From Discostella pseudostelligera (lineage: Eukaryota; Bacillariophyta; Thalassiosirophyceae; Thalassiosirales; Thalassiosiraceae), in contig JALLBK010000252.1 in the NCBI GenBank assembly GCA_036940085.1, forward strand, positions 1 through 19,284: a stretch of DNA of 19,284 nt. Direction: 5' to 3'. The notes under the pieces are model-generated. The model searched no databases, was not told the DNA's origin, and was given only the letters and a program-made list of their open reading frames with translations. The position numbers and the translations under genes were made by a program. Positions 1 to 10,117 of the stretch are shown here, in pieces. Positions within the stretch are counted from its first letter, which is position 1, and each line of letters begins with the position of its first letter.

Positions 1-2
1 GT

Positions 3-2516
3 TTTGCAAATCACCAAGAGAGAGTCTTACCAAGTGCATCCGATTACCATGCGCTATTGAATGGTCCGGGAGGAGAAGGAACAGTTGCACCCACTGGGTC
101 AGTGAATGATGTCTTCCTAAGCAATTCGTACGGTTCATTCTATCTCAATTCCACGGTTTATCCCTGGGTGACTGTTTCCATGTCAGAATCCTACTATGCA
201 GATGGTAGCTCGGGTACTACTGGAACACAAATATTCGAGGCAATACACGAAGTTCTGAATGTTATTGATTCCGATCCGAGTATTGACTTGTCTGAATTTA
301 ATACCGATTTCAATCAAGGCGATGGGTACATTGATGCAATTACCGTCATCCATTCGGGATATGGCGCCGAATTTGGTGGGGTGGATTGTGACGGTGCTAA
401 AGAAAATGATCGAATATGGAGTCACAGCTGGTTCATGACTACAGGTGATTGGACAAGTAAGGATGGTACCGTTAGCGTCAGCCGTTATCACATCAACCCA
501 GGTCTTTGGGGCCTTTGTGGATCCAACATATCCAGAATCGGAGTTATTGCACATGAGACTGCGCACTTCTTGGGACTACCGGACTTGTACGACCCGGTGG
601 GTGGGAACGGCATCGGAATATATGACCTCATGTCCGATTCGTGGGGCATCGATGGCAGCCAGCTGTACCCTCCACTTCTCAGTCCATGGTCCAAGATTAT
701 TCTTGGCTGGATGACACCGTCGACCATTGCAACCGAGGGGGACTTTGCGTTGAGACAATCATGGCAGTATCCAGACGTTTACAGAATTGACCTTGGATCA
801 TCACAATCTGAGTATCTTTTGATTGAGAATCGTCAGCCAGGGAGTTACGACATTCTGTATCCTTTGGGAGGAATTGCAGTTTGGCACATTGATGACAACT
901 ATGCGTACTCCTTCGGGAACCTACGTGATGGATATCCAGGTCAATACAATTGGCCTGCAAATGGAAACCACTACCATGTTGCGTTACTGCAAGCAGATGG
1001 AAGGTATGATCTTGAGCGAGGTCGCAATACAGGAGACTACTCCGACCTCTTTCGGTACGATTATTTCTTTGGAGTAGACCACCTTTACCCGAGCGAATCT
1101 GATCCCATGATTGGTCCGTTTCCCAACACGGATTCCTATGCATTTGGAGTTGTTAAGAGATCAAATCATTTCATCTCGGGAATTTCAGGTACATGAAAAG
1201 TCGTTTCCACATTTTTTGCAGATTGAATTTGCTCCGACATCTTCTGACTCTCAAATACTTGCATCCAGCTACGGGGCCCAGCATGTCCTTTTCTTTCCTT
1301 CCCTCCTCACCATGTCAGCTGGGCGAGATCCATTTCAGCCTCGCTCTGGTGACAGATGGAAAAGGTAATGAGGTATCGTGGGCACTGATAGAAACGAACA
1401 CAGGTTCTATTGCATTGTCAGGAAATGGTTATAACAACAACGAGCAAACTAATGTCGGCACGTGTCTTCCCACCATATGCTATACATTTGTCGTCAATGA
1501 CACTGGAAATGATGGTCTCTGTTGTGCATTTGGTGACGGTGGGTTCGTCGTCAGAATAAATGGAGTGAAAGTGGCGATAGGCAATGAATTTGGAAGCACC
1601 GACGAACATGATTTACCGTGCATTAGGCGAACGACTTCCTCTCCGACAACAGCAACACCGACAGCATCGGTCATGGTGGGTAGATATGAGCCGTGGTGCA
1701 TTTTTCATTCATCTCACTTCACTGATACACGAATCATTGCACCACGCGCAACAGCCAACCGCGTCACCAACTGAAATTCCGTCGAGAGTCCCCACCTTTG
1801 CTCCAACACTCATTCCGACTATACTAGCTTGCGAAGGAGGGAAAGGTCGATTAACAGTTTCAGCGGATATTAATGACCAGATTCAATGGAAAGTTCACGA
1901 TCTCTTTGGTAGACTTGTGAAGGCATCAAGCAATGGACGAATTTCTGAATGCATAGACTGGAATTCGTGTTATACAGTTTCATTTCATAATTCAATGAAC
2001 GATGAGTTCGGGGTAACCAGGATGTACACTGTCACATATGACGATGCAATTATCTTTTCTGGAAAATTCATGCCCGGAGTTCATACAACAATGATTGGCA
2101 ATAATTGCCTTGGGAATGGTGATGATGTTTGCACATCATCATCCGGTGCGTCTACTCCTATGTCAATGTTTCGACTAGAGCTTGCAGCAGAATCTGGGAT
2201 GGGATTGAAATGGAACTTATTGAATGGAGACAAGGATGACGTTTGGTCTGCAGGACCATTCGGAGATTGCGACGTGAATACCCTTGCATTGTGCCTTCCT
2301 CGAATGGATTGTTACGAGTTCACAATGTTGAACAAATCCACAAATGGTACGGGCTCGTTCACACTCTTGTTCTCGCACATTATGAACGAGAGTATGATCC
2401 AAAATTACACTGGCACAGCAGATAATACGTCCCAACGAGTATTTCTCGGTACTTGCTACCATATGAATTTCAATGATGCATATTCTACGAGGAGACAAGC
2501 ACTGTCGACACGATAA
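3..2516 (+). CDS. M6-family secreted metalloprotease, 5'-partial, three Cys-rich C-terminal modules
   Basis: Zinc endopeptidase of the M6 (immune inhibitor A-like) family. The frame is open from base 3, so the N-terminus lies outside the window. Seen: HETAHFLGLPD (HExxHxxxxxD, zinc ligands from base 552) followed by a Met-turn-like YDLMSDSWG, and the family phrase APTGSVNDVFLSNSYG near the left end. The frame appears to stop at 1196, but a GT-AG intron at 1189-1268 (80 nt, phase 1) rejoins HFISGIS to ATGPSMSFSF, the expected end of the M6 fold. A second intron ends at 1754 and starts at 1670 (85 nt) or 1676 (79 nt, better donor GTGGGT), both phase 0, inside a Pro/Thr/Ser linker. With the 1670 donor 782 residues are visible. 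After the protease come three related Cys modules (about 1313-1618, 1830-2110, 2130-2457), each with a CLPxxxCYxF-like or similar core. Probably extracellular. The 3' end is uncertain: a spliced alternative could end at 2680. Confidence 0.8.
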
Positions 2517-2683
2517 ACTAGTTACGGCAATTACAGGGCATTACATTCAACTTTGGGTCAACTTCGTCGATTGTGTGCTGCGATCACCTCCAGCAAGATT
2601 ACTCTGTTAGCGAGTTCACACAAGCAATCTCCTGGAGTCAAGAGTTGAATGCAGCGTTACCGAAACACCACGACGAGTAGTCT

Positions 2684-4063
2684 CTAATCACCAGACTCCT
2701 CCGCATCGTCTTGTCTCTTAAATTTCTTCATAAACCGGAGGATTTGACCCATCTTACGGGTATTCTGCATGCGTCGCTTCTTTTCATCCTCCAATGTCGA
2801 GCTGTCATTGTAGCTCAAAAGCGCTTCATCGTGACAATTATGGAATTTCTCCGCGATGACATCGCTGTCGTGACATGTTCCACTCTTGCTTGTATGATCT
2901 TTCATACGAAGATTGGTCCGAGGCAGTGGAGGCAAGTGAAAGAAATCACTCACTTGGGTGATGATGCTCTCGGTGTCCTTGTAATTGTACAGGACCAGAT
3001 AATGTCTGTCCACACTAGTATTGCCTGACGTGTCTTGTTGTTGTTGTTGTTCATTGAAACGAGAATGAAAGATCATGCTCGCTAGCAACGACAATACCGA
3101 TTTGGAATACAACTCAAAGTACAATTCACGATATCCAAGACAATGATCTAATAACTTGTCCACTCGAGAACAACTTCCATCAATACTGTAGATTTGTTTG
3201 ATTGCGGATTCTACCCACTCATGAAAGTTTCGGAAGGGTATCATGTGAATAAAATGGTAAGGCTCTCTAGTACTATCTGGATGAAGTTGTTGTGTGTTAC
3301 CGCTGCCGTCCTCCTCGAAATTGATGACATCCATATTGGTAGAACCACCCTGAATACAAAAATGATGGATATTGCTGCACTCCGTAATGGCTCGATGAAA
3401 TTCGGTAATGTTTCTGTATCCAAATGGATCTTGTTGAATGGGATAGTCAATGGCTGTGCATTGCTTCCTCAAATGGATGTTGCATGCCACACGGAGGGTA
3501 GTGCTTGCGGTTTTGGGTAGACTGTGTAAGATCATTTTTGTTCTCATGAAATCGTCTCCTCCTCCTACTTGTGGGCGTGTCGATGATGATGAAGCTGATG
3601 GAAGTGTGTCACCTCCATCATTATGAAGTATCGGTGTAGACATTTGGAGTAAATTAGTAAATGTCGTCTCTTGATTCCAACCTTCAATCAAGTCTTTCCA
3701 TTGTACTTCACTCCACTCGAGGAGTGGAGATATAGATGTTGTGGATGAATAGGCATTAGCAATGTAGATAAATAGCGTAGATGAATTGTCGAAGGATGTA
3801 CCTAACGAACGCGTGAGGGGAAATGGATGTGCAATGGTAGTAGTGGTGGCAGCATTATTTCTTCCATCCTGTCGCTCTTGGAGATCTCGCCCCATTTTTC
3901 TATGATCAAGTCGTAGTTGCTCCAGCAGTTGGGCCTCAATATCCAGCACTGAACTTTTCTGATACAGCTGTATCTGAAGCATTGGAACGACTATGCACCA
4001 TACCAGTACCAATGGATATGTCAAGTGTATTCGCCGCATGATTTTGGACGACACTTGGATCAT
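2684..4063 (-). CDS. Type II membrane sulfotransferase-like protein
   Basis: Single exon of 459 residues from the ATG at 4063; a second in-frame ATG lies at 4039 and the frame continues upstream without another ATG. Seen: a short basic N-terminus, then one hydrophobic segment at about residues 13-32 (LTYPLVLVWCIVVPMLQIQL), a type II signal anchor. A low-complexity Ser/Thr/Gln stem follows, then a lumenal domain. LHSLPKTASTTLR (coding bases 3491-3517 within it) resembles the 5'-phosphosulfate loop of PAPS-dependent sulfotransferases, and HMIPFRNFHEWVESAI resembles the 3'-phosphate-binding segment (RxPxxRxxS type). If so, it would transfer sulfate from PAPS to a glycan or protein in the Golgi. 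The match is to motifs only, and the acceptor cannot be inferred. It is convergent with the protease gene (3' ends 167 bases apart) and divergent from the MadBub gene. Confidence 0.6.
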   Translation of the reverse strand: MIQVSSKIMRRIHLTYPLVLVWCIVVPMLQIQLYQKSSVLDIEAQLLEQLRLDHRKMGRDLQERQDGRNNAATTTTIAHPFPLTRSLGTSFDNSSTLFIYIANAYSSTTSISPLLEWSEVQWKDLIEGWNQETTFTNLLQMSTPILHNDGGDTLPSASSSSTRPQVGGGDDFMRTKMILHSLPKTASTTLRVACNIHLRKQCTAIDYPIQQDPFGYRNITEFHRAITECSNIHHFCIQGGSTNMDVINFEEDGSGNTQQLHPDSTREPYHFIHMIPFRNFHEWVESAIKQIYSIDGSCSRVDKLLDHCLGYRELYFELYSKSVLSLLASMIFHSRFNEQQQQQDTSGNTSVDRHYLVLYNYKDTESIITQVSDFFHLPPLPRTNLRMKDHTSKSGTCHDSDVIAEKFHNCHDEALLSYNDSSTLEDEKKRRMQNTRKMGQILRFMKKFKRQDDAEESGD

Positions 4064-4737
4064 GCAATTCAAGGAACAACACTACCCGGCCATTGTTTTT
4101 CTAATGATTTGGTAGGCAGGAACTGCATGCAATCATTGTTTCGTCTTGAGGCCTTGACTGCCATTATCCACAAGGGATCATCATCATCTGCCTGAAGACA
4201 TAGAGTGGACTGTACTGTATGTGGTCGGCGGACGGCGGAAGCCATTTCATATTTCATGGTCATGTTGAGTTGATGTTGTCACGATGAGCGATGAATACGG
4301 TTCATCGCACTGCATGAGCGCGCCATCTTCCTTACGTAGAATAATACGTAGGAATTCAATAGTAAATATCTGGATTTATGATTTAGCGGCAAGTTTCCGT
4401 TGCATGCTGTTTCAAAGCCCAGCAAAAAGCAAGAAAAGCAAAGCAAAAGCAAAGGACCATGACCATGACCATGGCGATGGCCCGTCCGCCGCTGCCCCTG
4501 CCGCCCGCCGCCTGCTTGCTCCCGCCCTGCTATGGTAGATAAGTAGCTGCAGCTCCGTTCAGCACCTCGCTCACATCAATAGCGTCGCCGCTTGGTCTCC
4601 AATAACTACCTGCGATAAGTAGATCTAGATCGTCGTCGTCATTTCATTGCGGCGGCAGTGGCGGCGCGGTGATAACCTGTTGCTACCACCTGTTGCCAAA
4701 CCGCATCGATAGTCGATTGATATTTGTGATATTGACC
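4064..4737. promoter_or_regulatory. Divergent intergenic region between the sulfotransferase-like and MadBub genes
   Basis: 674 bases with no convincing gene. Two TACGTA palindromes with the same following ...AG(A/G) context lie at 4333-4338 and 4345-4350. A run of A/G/C-rich AGCAAA-like repeats (about 4417-4454) leads into three exact GACCAT hexamers (4455-4472), then a GC-rich pyrimidine stretch to about 4535. Open frames in both directions (4284-4538 +, 4069-4263 -) are compositionally biased and look incidental. The minus-strand one would end five bases before the sulfotransferase-like ATG and could be an upstream ORF. Confidence 0.5.
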
Positions 4738-7700
4738 ATGTCCTCCACCTCCGCCTCTGGCAATACTACCACTACCACTACCACCTCCCATCATGATTGG
4801 GAATACTCCAAAGAAAATGCCGCCCCGCTCGAATGTGGTCGATCGACGAAATCATTATCTAAGCGGGCCTTTGGCACCTCCACAGTCGAAATGGCCCAAA
4901 TTGAAGAGAAGACGAAAAAGTATGAACGACTTGTACGGCGGAGTGAGAAGGCGGTAGAGTGGATGCAGAAACAGTCGACCAAGATTATTATGGAGAAGCA
5001 ATCATCATGCTCGGGTAGTAATTCTGCAACATCAGGCGATGGAGAAAATGAAACACCCAATGATAATCGCGAATTAACCGAAGTAGAGGCCCAATCACTA
5101 CGTCAACAACTCATTAACGAATTAGGATATGATCCAACCACTACCGATCGAGACAATATCGACTACGATCCCATGCGTTTCTGGGTACTCTACATCAAAC
5201 ACATTCGCGAGTCCTACCCCACCGACACTCAACGACAATTTCTATTAATGGAACGATGTGCGCGTACTTTTATGGCACGGCCATTCCTCATCCCATCCTA
5301 TCAGAATGATGTACGTTTCATCCGCATATGCATCTTGTATGCTGACAAGACGTCCAATCCAAGTGAGGTATTTAAATTGATGAGTAAAAGCAAGGTGGGG
5401 ACGAAGGTATCCCTCTTTTGGGTGGCTTGGGCATGGGTGGCCGAAAAGTCGCAAGATTTTCCATTTACTGAGAAGATATTTCAAAAGGCCTTGTCGGTGG
5501 GGGCCGAGCCACGTCAGTTTTTGGAAGAACGACAACGACAGTTTTTGAGGAGGATGAGTCGACATTGGCTGGATGCTAGTCAGATGCAGGAGGATGGGTT
5601 GGGAGATGGAGACGATGATGGAGATGGTGCAGGGAAGCGAGGGGTGTTAACGTCGTTGTCGTCGGAGGGAGTTGCTAGAAATGATCGAGGGAGTGGCTTG
5701 AATCGACATGCACAACTTCCGCAACCCAACGAATCGAGTAGTAGTAGACCTTCTTCCTCTCGATCTTCCAATCGTCAATTGGGTGGAAAGGGCAACACCA
5801 AGCCCATAGTCGGGTTCAATATTTTTCAAGATGGGAATGCAATCGGCAATTCCGATGTGCTGAATGATGAAAATAATCCGTCTGGAGGACAATTACGCTT
5901 GACGAAGGAAAGTGAACGCACCAAAGAGAACAAGATGCGACCAGAGCTTTGGAATGAACGTGGATATGGACTGATCCATCCGTCGACGACAACTACTGCT
6001 GCGACATCGGAATCAATTGTTGGAACGGCTTTCGGTAGACCTCCACCTTCGGTTGACCATCAAAGATCTGTCTCTACGGCTGCATTTGAGGTATTTGTTG
6101 ACGAGGATCTTAAGGAGCCGGATAACGACAAAGATGTATCCAAGGAAAATTCGGCTAGGATAAGTGACCACCGCTCTTTGAGACAGAGGGTTGATGGCGG
6201 TGCAGTAAGTTGACATATGTCTTTTCCTTTGTCGTTTGCTATTGTCTATTCATGTGCGGTGCTTCTAATCTGAATATGCTCCATTCTAAAGGCTGATCGA
6301 TTGACACGCGACCCTCTCCGTTACATGAAGAATCCGAGTAAAGTTATGTCAGACCAAATTAAGTACGATGCCAACCAAGAGGATCAACGAATAGCCACCC
6401 CCACAACAACTTCTAGTGTTAGATCCGAACATAAAAAGCAACATGCAGTCGAGGAACGCACAAAAGATGGTGGCTCAGGAGAAGAGCAATGCTTCGAGGA
6501 ACTACGAATGCATGCGCATTACTATACATTGGCTTCATCGGTTGTTGACTTCAATTTACTGAAACAAGACGACAATGATCAATCAGATAACTCATCTCGG
6601 ATGGACGTTGAAGAATCCATGATGGTTGATGAATCATGCTCAGAGATGGACACCGAGTACGATACTAAGCTGATTATCAAACCACCAATCAAGAGTGCGT
6701 TGAAATCCAGTCTCAAACAACGAAACGTCTCCGATTCATCAGGGACGAAGGAGCAAGAGTTGAGTGCTGCGGCGAACCCCCACCGTGTGCTCTTCGGCGC
6801 GAACACCAATGTAGTATACACCAACAATGCATCCGTCGACACATCCACTGCCAGCTCTCAGTTCAACGGAAGCTTTGTCAAGGCGGAAGAGACGATCAAT
6901 ACAAAACTTGCCAATGCTGAAATAAGTATGATGTTTTCAAGTCCAAACGCCAACGCTTCTTTTGCAACTACCGATGATGACGGCTGCATGTTGAAGGGAC
7001 TTGATTTCTCGATTTATCAAGATGACGCCAATAAAAGTGCGGGTGCAGAAAGACACGAGGACAATAGCGTTCTGTTGTACAGTGTGACGAATGGTCTGTC
7101 ATTTGCCATTCAAAACGACGAAAAGCACGAACCATCTGTTGGACAAGCCCGGCATCGAACAGATGCATCTGACAACTCCGGTGAAGACACTGCATCATTA
7201 TCTATTATTGGTAATGTTCTCGACGGCCTTGGATGTGAAGAAAAATCTGCTCCAGTTGGCGCAAAACGCAATTCCGATTCTCGATCATCTTTCAAGCATT
7301 CAACATCGCGATTAAAGGAGGACCATCCAACGCACGCGACCGAAGAAACAGCCGATTTCGCATTGATCCATGGCGTCATGGGCAGCCTTGACAATTGCTC
7401 CGTGACCAAACCTCCACGAAGTTCAAGTTCCAAGCTTGCCAAAGAGTTCAAAGTAGGAGCACCTTCGCAATCAACAAGATTGGGCTTTGAAATATTTTCC
7501 GATGATAATGCATCGCCTCAACAAAAGCGAAATGCCGTGCCTGATCTATCCTTCGGAGACATCAGTAGAATTGAGGATGAGAAGACATCCAACTTTCAGA
7601 TATTTGACGAGAATGCTGTTGTAATTTCATCATCGAAGAAGTGCAATGATGTGATCGTGTACGAGCGACGGCACAAGCAAGATATGGAATGTGCCATGCG

Positions 7701-8829
7701 AGAATGTATGGCGGAGGCAGCATCACCCAAGTCTCAATTTACAATCTTTGACAATAGGAGGAAGTCGATGCCAAAAGCTCTTCTCCGTCAATCATTTACA
7801 GCTGGGACTAAGATAGTCCTGTCAGGACGAGAAACCGTGAGCATTTCGAACGAGCTTGGTAGAGGGGTTTTTGGTGTTGTCTTGCTTTGCAATGATGAAG
7901 CAGGCGAAAGCGATGCATTGAAAGTACAAGCACCGATTGGAAGTTTAGCGCATGAATACTCGATATTGTTGCGTATCGAGGATCGAATTGAGACGAATGC
8001 ATCTGCATTTTACCCATTTCCTCGATCTCTTGCTCTCTACGCCTATTCGGAAGGAGGTCTCTTCTCGATGACTGCTGGCTCAGACTCTGGTATGACTTTG
8101 ATTGACGTTGTGAACACCTACAAGAATATCACAGGCAATGTTCCAGAACTTCTTGCCATATATTACACGTCCCGGATGCTGAAGCACCTTGAGTTGCTTC
8201 ATCGATATGGCAAGGTGTTGGTGAGTTCATGTGTGACAATAATACTTACTGAACCCTGAATGATGCCGCTGAACAGTTCACTTCTCCCTATACAGCACTG
8301 CGATATCAAACCAGACAACTGGGTATTGACTTCTTCCTCCAAAGATGCTGCTGTTTCAAATTCAGTCGGAGGTGCTGACTTGATGCTAGTTGACTTTGGT
8401 CGATCAATAGATCTGAGTTATGAAGCAGTACCAGGATCAGATCCGCTGGAGGCACAGTTCACAGGCTCCATCGCCGCCGAGGATATGGAATGCGGTTCCA
8501 TGCGAGATGGGAAATCCTGGGGGATCGATTTGGACCTCTTCGGTTTGGCTGCATCATCATATATCTTATTGTTCGGATCGCACATGGAAGTTATGAAAGA
8601 TAGAAGTACTGGAAAGTGGCGTTCGAACAAGCCCTTTCGCCGATACTGGCAGCAGGAACTATGGAGTCCTTTATTTGACTCACTCCTTAACTTCGATTCA
8701 ACTGCAGACGAGTATTGTCTCCATGATCACATCATTGCCTTCACTGAATACATAGAAGGGAAGCAGAGGAGGAAGGAAATATCGACACACCTTAACCAGC
8801 TGTACACTCATCTTCCTAAACAGCGATAG
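4738..8829 (+). CDS. MadBub spindle-assembly-checkpoint protein (Mad3/BubR1-type KEN-ABBA module plus Bub1-type kinase)
   Basis: Model: exons 4738-6204, 6292-8220 and 8296-8829, with phase-0 introns of 87 nt (GTAAGT...AAAG) and 75 nt (GTGAGT...ACAG); 1309 residues. Role: assembles the mitotic checkpoint complex that inhibits APC/C-Cdc20 at unattached kinetochores. Domains in order: KEN1 in WEYSKENAAPL (KEN 25-27); the Mad3/Bub1 TPR region around residues 130-290; ABBA-like FNIFQD (360-365); KEN2 in RTKENKM (396-398); ABBA-like FEVFVDED (450-457); SALK/SSLK (624-631) and RVLF (654-657), possible PP1 docking; GLEBS Bub3-binding motif TINTKLANAEISMMF (from 690); further ABBA-like motifs FSIYQDD (728), FEIFSDD (888), FQIFDEN (924) and FTIFDN (972). 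The kinase domain runs from about 1005 to the end, with glycine loop GRGVFG (1012 on), ALKVQ (K1033), HCDIKPDN (D1135) and DFGRSIDL (D1165). All core catalytic residues are present, so an active kinase is likely. The start is the first ATG in frame (a GTG-initiated extension was ignored). Confidence 0.9.
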
Positions 8830-8918
8830 TGGATGCAGTTGAACTGTCATATTGTAATAACAAATTAGCTACTCCGCGTGTTCAATTGTCACCGAAGTAG
8901 ATTACTGTGATCTCAAAC

Positions 8919-10117
8919 TCAGTTGTCCGGATTCTCAAACCAAATTCCTTCCTCTCTGCTGATAAACTCAGTATTGAAGACACTAACACCCTCCCTGGTA
9001 TCAAATTCTTTCATAAACGAATTCATGTCCTTTGGTTCCCCGATGCAATAGATGGACGTCCCACTTCCCGACATCATTACATGATCAAACCCATCTACTT
9101 TTAACAACTCATCCTTCAACGCCTTCAACTCCGGGAGGCAGTCAAACGCTGGTTGTTCCAAGTCATTAATGTAATACTTGTCATCTATTCTCACGACTCC
9201 ATCTTTTAAGAAAGTATCAAGCAACACCTCTGGATCTTCAGTGCTCAATTGATTGTAGTCCAGGGCTTTGAATACCATAGGCGTCGAGAGGCCCAAATCA
9301 GGTTTGACTATGGAAAGTTTGGACCCGGATGGCAGCGGTGGATCAATGGGTGTCATTATTTCGCCACGTCCTGTGCAGTAGGCGGTACCTCTCGAGAGGA
9401 AGAATGTGATATCAGATCCCAATTCACCAGACCATTCAATGAGCTGGAATGTTGGGATATGTGAAGATAGCATAAGGGATAAACGATTGAGATCTCTGAC
9501 CCAACTTGCATGAATATTTCGTTCTGACAAAATTACCACTATCCAACCCTTACCTGATCCAAAGTAGCTGGTCGTCCCAACAATTCATTCGCTCCCCACA
9601 TAGCCGTGGCTGCATTGGCCGATCCGCCACCCAACCCCGCCTGTGCTGGTACTCTCTTGACTAAATCTGCCTTAAAATACACATTGGTATTTCCCGTCTT
9701 CTGTCGAATTAATTCCAGTGCTCGAATAACAAGATTGGTAGAGTCGGTGGGTACTCCGTCCATGTTGCATGTAAATTGATCAGATTTTGTCGATGCATCA
9801 TCCTGTGCTGGTAGCGTGGAGAGGTGGAGCGTGTCGCCAAAGCCGATGGCCTGGAAAAGAGAGGCTAGATCATGATATCCATCGGGTCGTTTACGTAAGA
9901 TTCGAAGGAAGAGGTTGATTTTGCATGGGCTAAATAGTGTTATTGGGTTGGATGAGATCGATGACGATCCTTCACGAGTGTTTTCAGATAAAGTGGTGTC
10001 TGGCGTTGCAGACAAGCCAACAATGGAAGTTGTTGGTCGGTGCTGCGACCAAGATGATGGAGCGAAGCCATGGATAGGCAGTGTACACAATATGGCGAAT
10101 AGAAAGGTCGTAATCAT
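8919..10117 (-). CDS. ispE: 4-diphosphocytidyl-2-C-methyl-D-erythritol kinase, plastid-targeted
   Basis: Phosphorylates CDP-methylerythritol at the 2-hydroxyl, the fourth enzymatic step of the MEP pathway, in the plastid. Exons (minus strand) are 10117-9554 and 9443-8919; the 110-nt phase-0 intron runs CAG|GTAAGG to TTCCAG. Total 362 residues. Splicing joins GRPATLDQ to LIEWSGELGSDITFF, which restores the conserved LGSD segment. GHMP-kinase motifs: CKINLFLRILRKRPDGYHDL, the ATP loop PAQAGLGGGSANAATAMW, and the C-terminal MMSGSGTSIYCIG. The start chosen at 10117 gives MITTFLFAILCTLPIHGFAP, a signal peptide ending in a diatom-type GFAP plastid motif. An in-frame ATG at 10168 would put a polar stretch before that signal and is less likely. 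It is convergent with MadBub (3' ends 89 bases apart) and divergent from the ALAD gene. Confidence 0.92.

Noticed and set aside
57..1196. Protease reading frame taken as a complete gene starting at 57 and ending at 1196
   Set aside because: Base 57 is TTG and the frame is open to base 3 with family-like sequence; the 1196 stop lies inside a GT-AG intron.
1189..1221. A 33-base intron ending at the strong TTTTTTGCAG acceptor
   Set aside because: It leaves an immediate in-frame stop (GAT TGA); the 80-nt version ending at 1268 restores the family sequence.
4284..4538. 84-residue plus-strand frame upstream of MadBub
   Set aside because: Low-complexity Lys/Asp/His/Ala composition from simple repeats; lies in promoter sequence.
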